Assembly: GCA_009777245.1 (NCBI GenBank)
Contig: WRMF01000009.1
Span: 19,761 to 83,760 of the forward strand
Direction: 5' to 3'
DNA length: 64,000 bases
Source: Betaproteobacteria bacterium
Lineage (GTDB): Bacteria > Pseudomonadota > Gammaproteobacteria > Burkholderiales > Rhodocyclaceae
How positions within the stretch are numbered: the first letter of the stretch is position 1; each line of letters starts with the position of its first letter. Below the pieces are notes generated by a model. The model saw only the letters and a list, made by a program, of their open reading frames with translations. It made no database searches and was not told the DNA's origin. Below, piece after piece: positions 16,783 through 26,507 of the stretch. Position numbers and translations under genes: made by a program.

Positions 16783-17799
16783 ATGGGCAGTATACGGCAA
16801 AAACACCCCCTGCCGGATTGGCGCAACCTGGGCGTTATCTTCCGCGTCGCTCTGGCAGCCAATCTCTTTTCCATCGGAGCCGCGCTGGCCAGCGCAAACA
16901 GTATGCAAAGCTGGATCGGGCATGTTTTGGTAAATTCGGCCTGGGTCGAGCCTATGCTGTTCATCAATCTTCCGTTGCTGGCAATCTTCCGCGATCTCCT
17001 ATGGCGCTGTCCGCCCCGTCTCGCGCAAGCCTTCGTCCTCTTTCTTGTCGGAGCTTCCGCCATGCTCCTGCATGACGGCATGTATTTCCTCGCGCTTATT
17101 GAATCCACCGACATCTGGCGTTCCTGTCTCATGGCGGTCACGGTCGCCGCCTGTCTGCTCTTTTATTTTGAACTGCGAGCGGAAGCCTTGTCGCCGCGTC
17201 TGGAAGAAGCGCGTCTCTCCGCATTGAATGCCAGAATCCGCCCGCATTTTTTCTTCAATGCCCTGAATACGGTACTGGCCCTGATGAGAAGCGACCCGAA
17301 GAATGCGGAAAATGTTCTGGAAAACCTAGCCGAACTCTTTCGCTCTCTCCTTAAAACCCCGCGCGAACTCGTGCCGCTCTCGGAAGAAATCGCCCTCGGA
17401 CGCCGGTATCTCGAAATAGAAAAGCTGCGCCTGGGAGAGCGTTTGCGCGTTTTTTGGGAAGTGGAAGCATTGCCTGAAGACATGCGAGTGCCGCCCCTGA
17501 TTTTGCAACCCCTGCTGGAGAACGCCGTCTATCACGGCGTTGAACCTTCGGACAAGGGGGGCGAAATCCGTGTTCGCATAAGTCTGTCAGGCGATTTTTT
17601 CCAGCTTGAAATAACCAACAGCGCCGTTAGCGCCGATCGCAATCCTTCCGGCAATCATATGGCGCTGGACAACATTCGCCAACGCCTTGACCTCTATTAC
17701 GACATGGAAGCCCGGCTTGAACGTCACGCAACCAATGATCGCTATCAGGTACGCATCATCCTGCCCCGACGGGCAAGCGATCTCTCCCTGCCGGGGTAG
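16783..17799 (+). CDS. Sensor histidine kinase, LytS/AlgZ (FimS) type
   Basis: A 338-residue protein with about four N-terminal membrane helices and no PAS or HAMP. A His_kinase domain follows: [14 protein letters not shown] with phospho-His155, ending in the ATPase N-box [17 protein letters not shown] and a G-box near the C-terminus. Position opposite argH and architecture match AlgZ/FimS, which in pseudomonads works with AlgR on alginate, pili and virulence genes. The expected algR and hemC do not follow; a repeat island and ahpC do. AGGAA sits just upstream of the ATG. Its partner regulator must be encoded elsewhere, if present. Confidence 0.82.
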   Translation: MGSIRQKHPLPDWRNLGVIFRVALAANLFSIGAALASANSMQSWIGHVLVNSAWVEPMLFINLPLLAIFRDLLWRCPPRLAQAFVLFLVGASAMLLHDGMYFLALIESTDIWRSCLMAVTVAACLLFYFELRAEALSPRLEEARLSALNARIRPHFFFNALNTVLALMRSDPKNAENVLENLAELFRSLLKTPRELVPLSEEIALGRRYLEIEKLRLGERLRVFWEVEALPEDMRVPPLILQPLLENAVYHGVEPSDKGGEIRVRISLSGDFFQLEITNSAVSADRNPSGNHMALDNIRQRLDLYYDMEARLERHATNDRYQVRIILPRRASDLSLPG

Positions 17800-17869
17800 G
17801 TATAGTGATCTGCGTTTTTTTCGTAGGGCGTACAGGAGAGGGAGAGCCTCGCACACCCAATCAATCGTC

Positions 17870-18068
17870 ATTCCCGCGCAGGCGGGAATCCAGGTGAGCC
17901 TTTCCGCACCGATAGCGCCGTACTGGATTCCCGCCTGCGCGGGAATGACGAGCGGGTTAATCTCTGTGCGAAAGAGTGACCGCGCCGCTGTAGGGGTTAA
18001 AAATTTTTAACCCCTAAGTCACAAACGGGCGAAGGGCGTTGTAGGGGCGAATAATTATTCGCCCCTAC
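17870..18068. repeat. dRS3-like pair followed by two GTAGGGG palindromes
   Basis: ATTCCC-N8-GGGAAT repeats at 17870-17889 and 17927-17946 are inverted around a 37-bp core. A GACCGCGCCGCTG flank leads to a perfect 26-bp palindrome starting TAGGGGTTAAAAA (17991-18016). A perfect 28-bp palindrome starting GTAGGGGCGAATAA follows at 18041-18068. The same GACCGCGCCGCTG flank precedes another such palindrome at 52517. From 18069 to 18501 I see no gene, only A/T-rich sequence that must hold the ahpC promoter. Confidence 0.8.
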
Positions 18069-18501
18069 GGCAGCGACGCGGCGCGGGGCGGCAAAGCAGC
18101 GTTGGTGTTAGCTCCCTTTTTAAAGGGGATTGCTCACTTTATATTGATTTTTTTGTACTGTTTTTGATGAAAGAACAGTAAGAGGGTATCGCTTAATGCC
18201 TCAAGGCTTTTGCTGTATCTCTTCCTCTTCCTGTTAAATCTGGCAAGGTTATTCCCTGATACTGCTGTTGATACTCTCTATCAAGCGCGGATTTCCCTGG
18301 CGCTATTCTGCGTAGCTTTGGTATCCCTACAATAGCATTCCACAAACATATGCTCACGCTTCAATAGCCAAGGTCTATCGCAGGCATGAACAAAAATAAT
18401 TGGCATAAAAGGAAAAAGCCTTTTACCATGCCGCCCATACGTTCTGTTTCGGTCATTCGCCGGTTCATGGCGTTCTTTCTCAACCATTCAAGGAGCCTTC
18501 G

Positions 18502-19068
18502 ATGCACACTCTTATCAATACTGAAATTCTTCCCTTCAAAGCCCAGGCTTTTCAAGCCGGCAAGTTCCTCGAAGTCACGGAAGCCACGCTGAAAGGCAAG
18601 TGGTCTGTCGTTTTCTTCTATCCTGCCGACTTCACGTTCGTATGTCCCACCGAGCTTGGCGATCTGGCCGATAGTTACGCCGAGTTCCAGAAACTCGGCG
18701 TGGAAATCTACGCTGTTTCCACCGATACCCATTTCGCCCACAAAGCCTGGCACGATACATCGGACACCGTCCGGAAAATCCAATTCCCGATGGTGGGCGA
18801 CCCTACCGGCGCGATCAGCCGTAATTTCGGCGTGATGATCGAGGAGATGGGGCTTGCCGAGCGCGGCACTTTCGTAATCAATCCCGAAGGCAGGATTCAG
18901 GTCATCGAAATCAACGCTGGCAACATAGGGCGCAGCGCGGAAGAATTGCTACGCAAGATCAAGGCGGCGCAATATGTGGCCAAAAACCCCGGCGAAGTCT
19001 GCCCGGCCAAATGGAAAGAGGGCGAAAAGACCCTGAAGCCCGGACTTGATCTGGTCGGCAAAATCTGA
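18502..19068 (+). CDS. ahpC: Alkyl hydroperoxide reductase subunit C (peroxiredoxin)
   Basis: A typical 2-Cys peroxiredoxin that reduces H2O2, organic peroxides and peroxynitrite. It has 188 residues. The peroxidatic Cys48 is in DFTFVCPTE and the resolving Cys167 in [27 protein letters not shown] and [10 protein letters not shown] are also present. AAGGAG lies upstream of the ATG. ahpF, its reductant, follows after a ~450-bp gap filled by repeats, so co-transcription is uncertain. OxyR control is usual for the family, but I do not see a clear site. Confidence 0.97.
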   Translation: MHTLINTEILPFKAQAFQAGKFLEVTEATLKGKWSVVFFYPADFTFVCPTELGDLADSYAEFQKLGVEIYAVSTDTHFAHKAWHDTSDTVRKIQFPMVGDPTGAISRNFGVMIEEMGLAERGTFVINPEGRIQVIEINAGNIGRSAEELLRKIKAAQYVAKNPGEVCPAKWKEGEKTLKPGLDLVGKI

Positions 19069-19150
19069 CGCCTGATCTTCTCCCCCGACCCCTCTCCCGC
19101 TCGCGGCGCAGCCACAAGCGGGAGAGGGAAGAAAATTGCCGCCCTACCCT

Positions 19151-19315
19151 CGCGGCGAAGCCACTCGCGGCGAAGCCACTCGCGGCGAAGCCACTTGCGG
19201 CGAAGCCACTTGCGGCGAAGCCACTCGCGGCGAAGCCACTTGCGGCGAAGCCACTCGCGGCGAAGCCACTTGCGGCGAAGCCACTTGCGGCGAAGCCACT
19301 CGCGGCGAAGCCAAA
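19151..19315 (+). repeat. 15-bp minisatellite, eleven units
   Basis: Ten perfect units plus one degenerate unit of CGCGGCGAAGCCACT. The only variation is a C/T at the first base, in the order C C C T T C T C T T C. The array lies between ahpC and ahpF inside a repeat island (19069-19519) and resembles the CTCGCGGCGCAGCCACAAG core of a neighbouring dispersed element at 19100. Reading frames through it give monotonous [10 protein letters not shown] repeats with no gene signal. Confidence 0.95.
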
Positions 19316-19519
19316 AGCGGGCTTTGCGTCGCGCTAGGAGCCAATCCAAGGCCACTTTTTAAAGGTGGCGCCGCAAGGGCGAGGGTTTGTAGGCGGCGCA
19401 TGATTTTTTGGCGAGACGGGCTATAATTCAGACTCGCTACCCTTTCGCCAAGCGGCGGATGAATGCGTAAAACTTACGCAAACGCAATAGCAGATTCTTC
19501 AACCGAAAAGGAACGCGCC

Positions 19520-21073
19520 ATGCTGGACGATTCTCTCAAGGAACAAATCAAGGTCTATCTTGAAAAATTGCTCATGCCCATTGAGCTGACCGCTTCTCTG
19601 GACGAGAGCGAGGGCGCGCGGCAAATGCGGGAACTGTTGGAAGAAATTGCTTCCCTGTCCAACAAAATCAAGCTCGGCTTCAACGGCGCGAACCCGCGCC
19701 GTCCTTCTTTTTCCGTTGCGGTCATGGGCGAGGTTCCGCGCATTCACTTTGCGGGCTTGCCGATGGGACACGAATTTACTTCCCTCGTGCTTGCCATCCT
19801 GCAAACTGGCGGCGTGCCTCCCAAGCTGGATATTGACACCATCGAACAAATCAGGGAGCTTGCCGGTTCTTTCCGTTTTGAGACTTACGTTTCTCTCACT
19901 TGCCATAATTGCCCGGAAGTGGTGCAGGCGTTCAACACCATGGCCGCCTTGAATCGCGCTTTTGAAGCCACGATGATCGAGGGCGGGGAGTTTCAGCATG
20001 AAATCGAGGAAAGGCAGGTAATGGGCGTGCCTGCCGTTTATCTGAACGGCGAGCCGTTCGGTTCCGGGCGGATGAGCGTGGAAGAAATCCTCGCCAGGCT
20101 GGATACCGGCGCTGCCGAGCGCAAGGCAAAAAAACTCTCGGAAAAGGAGCCGTTCGATCTGTTGGTGATCGGGGGCGGCCCTGCCGGTTCCGCCGCCGCC
20201 ATTTATGCGGCGCGTAAGGGTATCAGAACCGGGGTTGCGGCGCTTCGTCTGGGCGGTCAGGTACTTGATACGCTTGCCATTGAAAATTTTATTTCCGTCG
20301 AGCATACCGAAGGGCCGAAACTCGCGCAGGCTCTGGAAGAGCATATGCGCGCCTATCCGATTGACCTGATGAATCTGGAACAGGCTGAACGCCTGCTCCC
20401 CGCCAATGCCGACGGTCTCTTTACCATTCGCCTTGCCAGTGGCGGGGAATTGAAGAGCAAGGCCGTGGTTCTGGCGGTCGGGGCGCGTTGGCGGGAAATG
20501 AACGTGCCCGGCGAAGCCAAATATCGCGCCCGGGGAGTTGCCTATTGTCCGCATTGCGACGGGCCGTTATTCAAGGGCAAGCGGGTTGCGGTCATCGGCG
20601 GCGGTAATTCCGGCGTTGAAGCCGCCATTGATCTGGCGGGCATTGTCTCTCACGTCACCTTGCTTGAATTTGGCGGCGAGCTTCGCGCCGACGCGGTTTT
20701 GCGGAAAAAGCTGGCGAGCCTTGGCAATGTGACTGTGCTGACCGAAGCGGAAACGACCGAAGTTCATGGCGACGGGCAAAAAGTGAACGCTTTGTCCTAC
20801 AAGGATCGGGCAAGCGGTGATCTGCATCGTCTTGATTTGGAAGGGATTTTCGTGCAAATCGGCCTTCTCCCCAATACGGACTGGTTAAAAGACACGCTGA
20901 CGCTCGCACCCAACGGTGAAATCGTGATTGATACGCATGGGCAAACTTCCCTGCCCGGAGTTTTTGCCGCCGGTGATTGCACGACCGTGCCTTACAAACA
21001 GATCATCATCGCAATGGGCGAAGGCGCAAAGGCGAGCCTTGGCGCTTTTGACTATCTGATCCGATCGAGTTGA
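19520..21073 (+). CDS. ahpF: Alkyl hydroperoxide reductase subunit F
   Basis: Flavoprotein that passes electrons from NADH to AhpC. It has 517 residues. The N-terminal tandem thioredoxin-like module has the CHNC centre (C128, C131). A thioredoxin-reductase-like part follows with FAD-binding [12 protein letters not shown], redox CPHC (C343, C346), the NAD-binding GGNSGVEAA and GVFAAGDC near the end. The ATG at 19520 ([11 protein letters not shown]) has AAGGA upstream and fits the family start. A longer frame adds 19 unusual residues. A strong hairpin follows. Confidence 0.96.
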   Translation: MLDDSLKEQIKVYLEKLLMPIELTASLDESEGARQMRELLEEIASLSNKIKLGFNGANPRRPSFSVAVMGEVPRIHFAGLPMGHEFTSLVLAILQTGGVPPKLDIDTIEQIRELAGSFRFETYVSLTCHNCPEVVQAFNTMAALNRAFEATMIEGGEFQHEIEERQVMGVPAVYLNGEPFGSGRMSVEEILARLDTGAAERKAKKLSEKEPFDLLVIGGGPAGSAAAIYAARKGIRTGVAALRLGGQVLDTLAIENFISVEHTEGPKLAQALEEHMRAYPIDLMNLEQAERLLPANADGLFTIRLASGGELKSKAVVLAVGARWREMNVPGEAKYRARGVAYCPHCDGPLFKGKRVAVIGGGNSGVEAAIDLAGIVSHVTLLEFGGELRADAVLRKKLASLGNVTVLTEAETTEVHGDGQKVNALSYKDRASGDLHRLDLEGIFVQIGLLPNTDWLKDTLTLAPNGEIVIDTHGQTSLPGVFAAGDCTTVPYKQIIIAMGEGAKASLGAFDYLIRSS

Positions 21074-21113
21074 CAGGGCGCTTCCCGTCCCCGTCTCAAG
21101 GGGAATGAATTGC

Positions 21114-21149
21114 AAAGCGCGGAAGGAATTGATATTCCCCCGCGCTTTT
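21114..21149 (+). terminator. Terminator of ahpF
   Basis: The stem AAAGCGCGG/CCGCGCTTT, with further GGAAT/ATTCC pairing inside, ends in TTTT. It begins 40 bp after the ahpF stop. Confidence 0.75.
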
Positions 21150-21284
21150 GTGCGAGTCGGATGTATCATGAACACGCGTCGAGCGCAATCCTCGCCATTT
21201 ATGGCGAGGCGAGCGAGACAGTCGTTTTATGGAGCATTGAGGCTCTCTAACCTGTATCGAGGAATCCCCAGACTTCAGGCCGGG

Positions 21285-21314
21285 GTGACTCAACACATGC
21301 GCATCGTGTATAGT
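21285..21314 (+). promoter_or_regulatory. Possible promoter of the unknown gene at 21357
   Basis: GTGACT, 18 bp, TATAGT, about 43 bp before the start codon. A perfect hairpin CCTCGCCAT-tt-ATGGCGAGG (21190-21209) lies upstream. Confidence 0.4.
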
Positions 21315-21356
21315 GAGAGCGGCGGCGCACAAAACACTCTGACTGAAAGATAAAAA

Positions 21357-22862
21357 ATGACATTCCATGACTTGCTGAAAACCATTGTAAAGGGTTTTCT
21401 TGGTCTTTTTTTGCTAGCGGGACTGTGCGCGGCGCTATGGCTGGTCTGGGTATTATCCATCAATTTTGTTGATGAACCGCTGACGCCAGAAGCTCGAGCC
21501 ATGCTTTCCTATCAGGCAAAGGCTGTGCCGGATGCCGAAAACGGCTATGTCATGATGGCTGGATTCACCGCGCCGTCTGGCAGCGATTGGAAGAAGGTCG
21601 GCGCTGAACGGATAGAGCTTTACAACGAACAAGTCCGCGCTTCAAGGGGTGTGGTCACTGAGAATGCAGCAAAGATTCCGGCAGAAGAGGAAACGCAGAA
21701 ACTAAAATTTTCCGAATGCGGTGGCTGTGAGGAGACACTGGAAATGTACAGCGGAGATAATGAAGCCGTATTGTTGGCTTCATTGCAAGCACTGCTTCAA
21801 CAACAGGAACAGATAGACAAGGCGCTTAAAGACAATGCCGAGTTGGTCCATCGCTACGAGGCGTTGCAATCTGCTGCTGCATTCAGCGAGACGTTGCTGC
21901 CTTCTTTGGAGACTTCGATTGAGTTTGACGAAGAAAAATTAAGCGTTATTTTCCAGGTACGGCGTCTCCTGCTTTCTGAGGCGATGCTTGTCGCGCTTTC
22001 TGGCGACCGGGAACCTTTGCTTGATTTTCTCGAGCGAGACATCTTCCTCTGGCGTTTGCTCATGAGAAGCGATATCTCGCTTTTCGCAGCTATGATGGCC
22101 AAAGCAAATCTCGCGCAAGAACTGCGTCTGTTACGACTGCTGCTAACGCATGTTGATTTTTCTACACCTGAATTAGAGTGCCTACGCCGTCTGCTCACGC
22201 CACTTTCTGCGGAAGAGCGGAGTCTTTTGCGGGCGCTGGAAGAAGAGTGGAATGCCCGTGCTCACATGCTTCTGCGCCTTGGGAGGCACAATTTTATTAC
22301 CGAAAAACGCCTATTCGTAGCGTTTTTGAAAAAATTGCTCTTCCAACCGCAAGCCACAGTGAATCTTTATGCGGAAAGGATGCGCTATTGGAAAGAGTTA
22401 GCATCCTTGTCATCGTCAGAATTCGCTGTTCGCCATGATGCTGTGACGAAAGCATTCCAAGAAAAAGAAGAGGTCACAGAAATCCTGGATATTTTGCAGA
22501 ACCCCTTTAATTATATAGGGTACAGCTTTGTGGTAATCTCAGATTATAACTATGGAAAACAAATCGCCATATCTCACGACCTTGCAGCCTCGCTGCAACT
22601 AACCCGCGCTCTACTTGAATTGCGCTTGGCTGGAATTGACGCAGGGGAAAATCCAGAGGCGGTTCCTGAATTTCTCGCACAAGCTGACGTGGAAACCCTC
22701 AATCCCTACACGGGAAAGCCTTTTGAGTGGAATGAAGCCTGTCGGCGTTTGAGTTTTACACCGCAGTATGCGGGGATTATCGTTGGCGAAATAACTCTGG
22801 CGCATATTCCTGAAGGAAACGCCGCTGCCTGTGCATCATCGGCTGCATCTCCCGACCCCTAG
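21357..22862 (+). CDS. Unknown membrane-anchored protein
   Basis: A 501-residue protein I do not recognise. One N-terminal transmembrane segment (residues ~9-34, GFLGLFLLAGLCAALWLVWV) is followed by a long, mostly helical domain rich in Leu, Glu and Ala, with a CGGC pair near residue 112 and heptad-like stretches such as LLRLLLTHVDFSTPELECLRRLL. The domain probably faces the periplasm. Near the C-terminus, LNPYTGKPFEWNE resembles short motifs in other secreted proteins of unknown role. Its TAG stop is formed at the junction with a family-A repeat, so the original C-terminus may have been altered. Confidence 0.7.
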   Translation: MTFHDLLKTIVKGFLGLFLLAGLCAALWLVWVLSINFVDEPLTPEARAMLSYQAKAVPDAENGYVMMAGFTAPSGSDWKKVGAERIELYNEQVRASRGVVTENAAKIPAEEETQKLKFSECGGCEETLEMYSGDNEAVLLASLQALLQQQEQIDKALKDNAELVHRYEALQSAAAFSETLLPSLETSIEFDEEKLSVIFQVRRLLLSEAMLVALSGDREPLLDFLERDIFLWRLLMRSDISLFAAMMAKANLAQELRLLRLLLTHVDFSTPELECLRRLLTPLSAEERSLLRALEEEWNARAHMLLRLGRHNFITEKRLFVAFLKKLLFQPQATVNLYAERMRYWKELASLSSSEFAVRHDAVTKAFQEKEEVTEILDILQNPFNYIGYSFVVISDYNYGKQIAISHDLAASLQLTRALLELRLAGIDAGENPEAVPEFLAQADVETLNPYTGKPFEWNEACRRLSFTPQYAGIIVGEITLAHIPEGNAAACASSAASPDP

Positions 22863-23082
22863 AGCGGTTTCGGTTAAAGTGAGTACATTTTACGCACACA
22901 CGCCCGCCTTTGGCTGTGCCGCGAGTGGCATAAAAGCGAGTGTCCGCACTCTCCCACAAGTGATAGAGGAAACAACTCCCCTCTCCCGCTTGCGGGAGAG
23001 GGGCCGGGGGAGAGGGCTAACAGCGTCGTGACTGCTTTAACCTTGGAGAAAAAATGTACGCGCTTAAATCGAAACCGCCCTA
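22860..23082. repeat. Family-A MITE-like element with stop codons at both ends
   Basis: The ends AGAGCGGTTTCGGTTAAAG (22861) and, inverted, TAGGGCGGTTTCGATTTAAG (complement, from 23082) form terminal inverted repeats around CCCTCTCCC hairpins. The left TAG terminates the unknown gene at 21357 and the right TAG terminates the DUF5329 gene on the other strand. Confidence 0.8.
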
Positions 23083-23463
23083 ACGCTTTTCCGAACGGTA
23101 TTTTTCAAGCATCGTCCTGAACCACATGCCGCTCTGCATTGGCTCGTCATTACCGCATTTTACCAAATAGAATTTGCCGCTCACGCTACTGTTTGTCGCG
23201 GCTTTGGCGATAAAATCCTCTGTTGAAGAAAGCATATTCTTTTCGAGTAGATATGTATACTTCCTATCAAGATGGGAAACGGCTTCGCTCGCGTCATACC
23301 ATTTTTCATTCCGGTTGAATTGGCACCCGGAATTTTTCAGATAAGAGAACAGATAATCAATTTCCGCCTTGCTTTGCGTGGAAAGCCCAGAGGCATATGC
23401 GTTGCCGCCGCCGCAAAATAAAATGACAACCAAAAACGCTGCCGCAGCAAAAAAATGTGACAT
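23080..23463 (-). CDS. DUF5329 family periplasmic protein
   Basis: A 127-residue protein with a signal peptide (FFAAAAFLVVILFCGGGNAYA, cut near residue 24). The mature part reads AEIDYLFSYLKNSGCQFNRN, YDASEAVSHLDRKY, STEDFIAKAAT and GKFYLVKCG, the DUF5329 pattern, with two Cys that may form a disulphide. Function is unknown. It converges on the 21357 gene with only a family-A element between them, and its TAG stop is the element end. A second repeat stretch lies upstream. Confidence 0.8.
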   Translation of the reverse strand: MSHFFAAAAFLVVILFCGGGNAYASGLSTQSKAEIDYLFSYLKNSGCQFNRNEKWYDASEAVSHLDRKYTYLLEKNMLSSTEDFIAKAATNSSVSGKFYLVKCGNDEPMQSGMWFRTMLEKYRSEKR

Positions 23464-23985
23464 GAAAGCTCTCCCTCATTAATGAGCGCAAAAGAACAGC
23501 CTACGATCAGAACGGCATTATAAGCCCGTAGGGATGAGCTGGAGCGTTTTCGGTTCAAGTGGATACTTTTTCTCCCGGACTTTGGCTACGCCGCGAGTGG
23601 CCACACTCTCCCACAAGCGGGAGAGGGGATTTGTTCCCTCTCCTGCCAACGAGCGGGAAAGTGAGAAAGAGGTCGGGGCGCGAGCTTGTTCGCTCCCCCC
23701 TCCTATTGGGATTTTTGGGAATTACTTCAGTGTGTCCACAAGCATATTTGTCGAGTTTGTCTGACATCCACCAAAGTTGGTACTGAAACTATAAAGGGAG
23801 AGCTATTGTCGTCCGCAAGACCGCCGGGGGTTTGCTTTTACCACACCATCGTGAACCTACTTTAAAACCGATACCCCACCTGTAGCGCATACATACTTGT
23901 GACAATACCGCCAAAAGATTATATTAAGCCTTTATGCAGGCGCGGCGGCAAGCGTCGGCTCATGAACCCAAACCGGAAATCCTGA
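23464..23985. other. Intergenic repeats and permease promoter
   Basis: A family-A-like left end starts at 23541, followed by CTACGCCGCGAGTGGCC and GGGAGAGGGG modules to about 23650. A GGTTTGCTTTTACCACACCATCGTG module (quoted in part: GGTTTGCTTTTACCACACC) near 23830 recurs in altered form near 42880. TTGTGA (23897-23902), 17 bp, TATATT (23920-23925) is a good sigma-70 promoter for the permease at 23986. No gene is seen. Confidence 0.6.
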
Positions 23986-25113
23986 ATGACCTTCCTTCGC
24001 CCAATTCACCTGCAAACAGCCGCCTGGACAGGCGTCGCGCTGGCGCTGGCGACGCTCCTCTGGTTGCTATCGCCCATCCTTATGCCATTCGCGCTGGGAG
24101 CGATATTCGCCTACCTGTGCAATCCGATAGTAAACGCCTTGGTTCGCCGTCGTCTGCCGCGCACGGCGGCGGCGTTATTGGTGGTAATTGGATTAATCCT
24201 GTCGCTCGCCGCGCTCCTGCTCGTGTTTCTGCCGATGGTCTACAAACAGGCGGTGATATTCGCACAGAGGTTGCCGGGGCTGATTGACCTGTTCAATGTG
24301 CACGTATCCCCCGCGCTGAACGAGCATTTGGACGTGCAACTCCAGCTTGACGCGGCGCAGATTCGCGTGTGGCTCGGACAATTCTTCGCCAACTCGCACG
24401 ACCTAATCCCTGCCATGCTGCAACGCGTCGGCCACAGGGGCATGGAAGTCGCCATGATGCTCGTCAACCTGTTAATGGTTCCTTTCGTCGCCTTCTATCT
24501 GCTTCAGGAGTGGCCGCGCATCATTGACGGGCTATCAAGAATGCTGCCGCGCCCCTGGCTGCCGCGCGCGCGGCGGATTGCCAACGAAATTGACAGCGTA
24601 TTGGCGCAGTTCTTCCGGGGGCAGATGCTGGTAATGCTGATTCTGGCCGTATATTACAGCGTGGGGTTGTCGCTGATCGGGCTTGATTTCGCGCTGCCGG
24701 TCGGCGTGCTCACGGGTATGCTGATCTTCATTCCCTATATCGGATTCGGAAGCGGAATGGTGCTGGCCGTGCTGACCGCGCTGCTCCAGGGCGGATGGGA
24801 ACCGCTGATCGGCGTCGCCATAGTCTATGGCATCGGCCAGGTAGTCGAGAGTTTCGCCCTCACTCCCTATATCGTCGGCGAACGTATCGGCCTGCATCCG
24901 CTGGCGGTTATCTTCGCCCTTTTGGCCTTCGGTCAGTTGTTCGGATTTACCGGCGTGCTAATCGCCCTGCCCGCCAGCGCGGCGCTCCTCGTAGGACTGC
25001 GCGAAGTCGCCTCGGCATGGTTTGCCAGCCCGGTTTATCAAGGCGACGAAGGTGGAACAGACCCGCCCGCCGCGCCCGCCCGCCGCCGAAATCGGGAACG
25101 CGGCGCGAAGTGA
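23986..25113 (+). CDS. AI-2E family (PerM/YdiK type) membrane permease
   Basis: A 375-residue protein with about seven to eight hydrophobic segments. The family order is seen: two or three helices at the start (TLLWLLSPILMPFALGAIFAYLCNPI), an amphipathic region (LPGLIDLFNVHVSPALNEHL), and the conserved C-terminal cluster with FIPYIGFGSG, VVESFALTPYIVGERIGLHPLAVIFALLAFGQLFGFTGVLIALP given here as two separate motifs: the PYIVGERIGLHP loop and the FGQLFGFTG loop. Transport substrate is uncertain in the family. A Pro/Arg-rich tail follows. It converges on rnfE. Confidence 0.88.
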   Translation: MTFLRPIHLQTAAWTGVALALATLLWLLSPILMPFALGAIFAYLCNPIVNALVRRRLPRTAAALLVVIGLILSLAALLLVFLPMVYKQAVIFAQRLPGLIDLFNVHVSPALNEHLDVQLQLDAAQIRVWLGQFFANSHDLIPAMLQRVGHRGMEVAMMLVNLLMVPFVAFYLLQEWPRIIDGLSRMLPRPWLPRARRIANEIDSVLAQFFRGQMLVMLILAVYYSVGLSLIGLDFALPVGVLTGMLIFIPYIGFGSGMVLAVLTALLQGGWEPLIGVAIVYGIGQVVESFALTPYIVGERIGLHPLAVIFALLAFGQLFGFTGVLIALPASAALLVGLREVASAWFASPVYQGDEGGTDPPAAPARRRNRERGAK

Positions 25114-25289
25114 CTTTTATGGCGCTTTCCGCAAGTAACGAGATGGTCAGGGCGCGCGTTTTACTCCCTGCAAACTCCCACCGCCTACGGCGCCACACCC
25201 TTTCAAAAGGGGGCTGACACCATTGCGGCTTTGCCGATCCAAGGCGTGGTTGAGATATTCTATTGGTATACAAAGCGGGTGAGAATTGG
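25114..25289. repeat. Family-B half-element between permease and rnfE
   Basis: GCGCTTTCCGCAAGTAACGA at about 25130 followed by GATGGTCAGGG is a family-B left end; no matching right end is found. CACACCCTTTCAAAAGGG and CGGCTTTGCCG modules follow. No gene is visible. Confidence 0.5.
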
Positions 25290-26507
25290 TCACGCGCTAA
25301 TCACCAGCCGACTGCCCGCGAGGCGGTCGTGCAGGAATTGTCTTTCCGGGTCGGCTATGCGCCAGAAAAAACCGATTCCAAAGAATAGCAGGCTAAACCA
25401 GGCCACCAGGTAGCGAAACAATGCCTGCATGGGACGCAAAGGCCCGCCGCCCTTGTCAACCACGCGGATTTTCCAGGTTCTCATCGGCAAGGTTTGCCCG
25501 CCATGCAGCCAGAACCAGACAAAGTAAAGAGCAAGGAGCAGTAAGAAATGCAGTTGTTGAACCCAGGCGGGAAGTTCGATATTCGCAAGCGCGCCCAGCA
25601 GGATGTGGGGAGCAAGCCAGAAGATGACAATCACGCCCAGCAGCAGCAATAATAATTCATACAACATGGCAGCCAGACAGCGGGCAATGCCGGGAACGGC
25701 TCCGATCCGGCTTGTGCGCTTGGCAATTAAGTCAGGCGCCTGGACAGCGGACAGGCTCGTATGCTTGGCGGGAGAGTCGGACAAAGCGGCTCCGGGCTGA
25801 GCCGCGCCAACAGGGTCGGGCGAGACTGCGGCTTCGGACTGGCTTATGCCGGGGTTGGGCGAGGCGGCTATTCGGCTTGCCCGTTCATCCAGCCAGTTTT
25901 TTCCGGCAATCAAAAATCCCAGCAAAATGAACGCGCCGGGCGGCAAGGCCGCGAGCAGAAAACCAGAGTAATCATCCGGCAAAATCTGGAGAGCGGTAGC
26001 GTGGGGAATGACAAGATCAATCCCGCCAAGCAAGGTTCCGTGCGCGATAAATTCGCGCAAAGCTCCGAGCAACGCCAGCACCCATAACAGCCCAATCCCC
26101 ATGAAAATGCCGTCAAGCGTGGATTCCAGAGGCGGATTTTTACCCGCGAAGGCTTCCACACGGGCAAGCACGATGCAGTTCGTGGTGATAAGCGGGATGA
26201 AAATCCCAAGAATCAGGTACAGGTCGTGAAACAAGGCATTGAACATCAGATCAACGACCGTGACCAGCGAGGCGACGACAAGAATAAACACCGGAATGCG
26301 AATCTCACGCGGAATCCAGCGGCGAAAGAGGGAGACGGCGGCATTGGCAAGCGCCATGACGACAAGGGTCGCGGTCGCCAGCATGACGGCGTTTACCATG
26401 TTGCTGGAAATGGCAAGCAACGGGCATAGCCCCAGCATTTGGGTCAAGCAGGGGTTTTGCTTCCAGAGGCCATTTACCGCCAGAGTATGCAAGGTTTTCC
26501 GGTTCAT
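25290..26507 (-). CDS. rnfE: RnfE fused to a C-terminal RDD domain
   Basis: Residues 1-~208 are RnfE/RsxE: NPCLTQMLGLCPLLAISSN, IRIPVFILVVASLVTVVDL and IPLITTNCIVLARVEAFA, with six helices. A ~65-residue low-complexity linker (210-275, rich in Ala, Ser, Pro) follows. Residues ~276-405 are an RDD-family membrane domain: R276/Y283-E284, GGQTLPMRTWKIRVVD, and DPERQFLHDRLAG. RnfE alone is ~200-235 residues, so this is a real length increase. RnfE is a core membrane subunit of the ferredoxin:NAD+ oxidoreductase. The start overlaps the rnfG stop by ATGA. Fusion meaning is unknown. Confidence 0.92.
   Translation of the reverse strand: MNRKTLHTLAVNGLWKQNPCLTQMLGLCPLLAISSNMVNAVMLATATLVVMALANAAVSLFRRWIPREIRIPVFILVVASLVTVVDLMFNALFHDLYLILGIFIPLITTNCIVLARVEAFAGKNPPLESTLDGIFMGIGLLWVLALLGALREFIAHGTLLGGIDLVIPHATALQILPDDYSGFLLAALPPGAFILLGFLIAGKNWLDERASRIAASPNPGISQSEAAVSPDPVGAAQPGAALSDSPAKHTSLSAVQAPDLIAKRTSRIGAVPGIARCLAAMLYELLLLLLGVIVIFWLAPHILLGALANIELPAWVQQLHFLLLLALYFVWFWLHGGQTLPMRTWKIRVVDKGGGPLRPMQALFRYLVAWFSLLFFGIGFFWRIADPERQFLHDRLAGSRLVISA

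Noticed and set aside
18100..18480. Possible transposase remnant upstream of ahpC
   Set aside because: Short frames give no recognisable transposase motif and no terminal repeats are visible.
19136..19426. 96-codon frame coding [10 protein letters not shown] repeats
   Set aside because: It is only the translation of the 15-bp minisatellite; no start signal, and the other strand gives an equal open frame.
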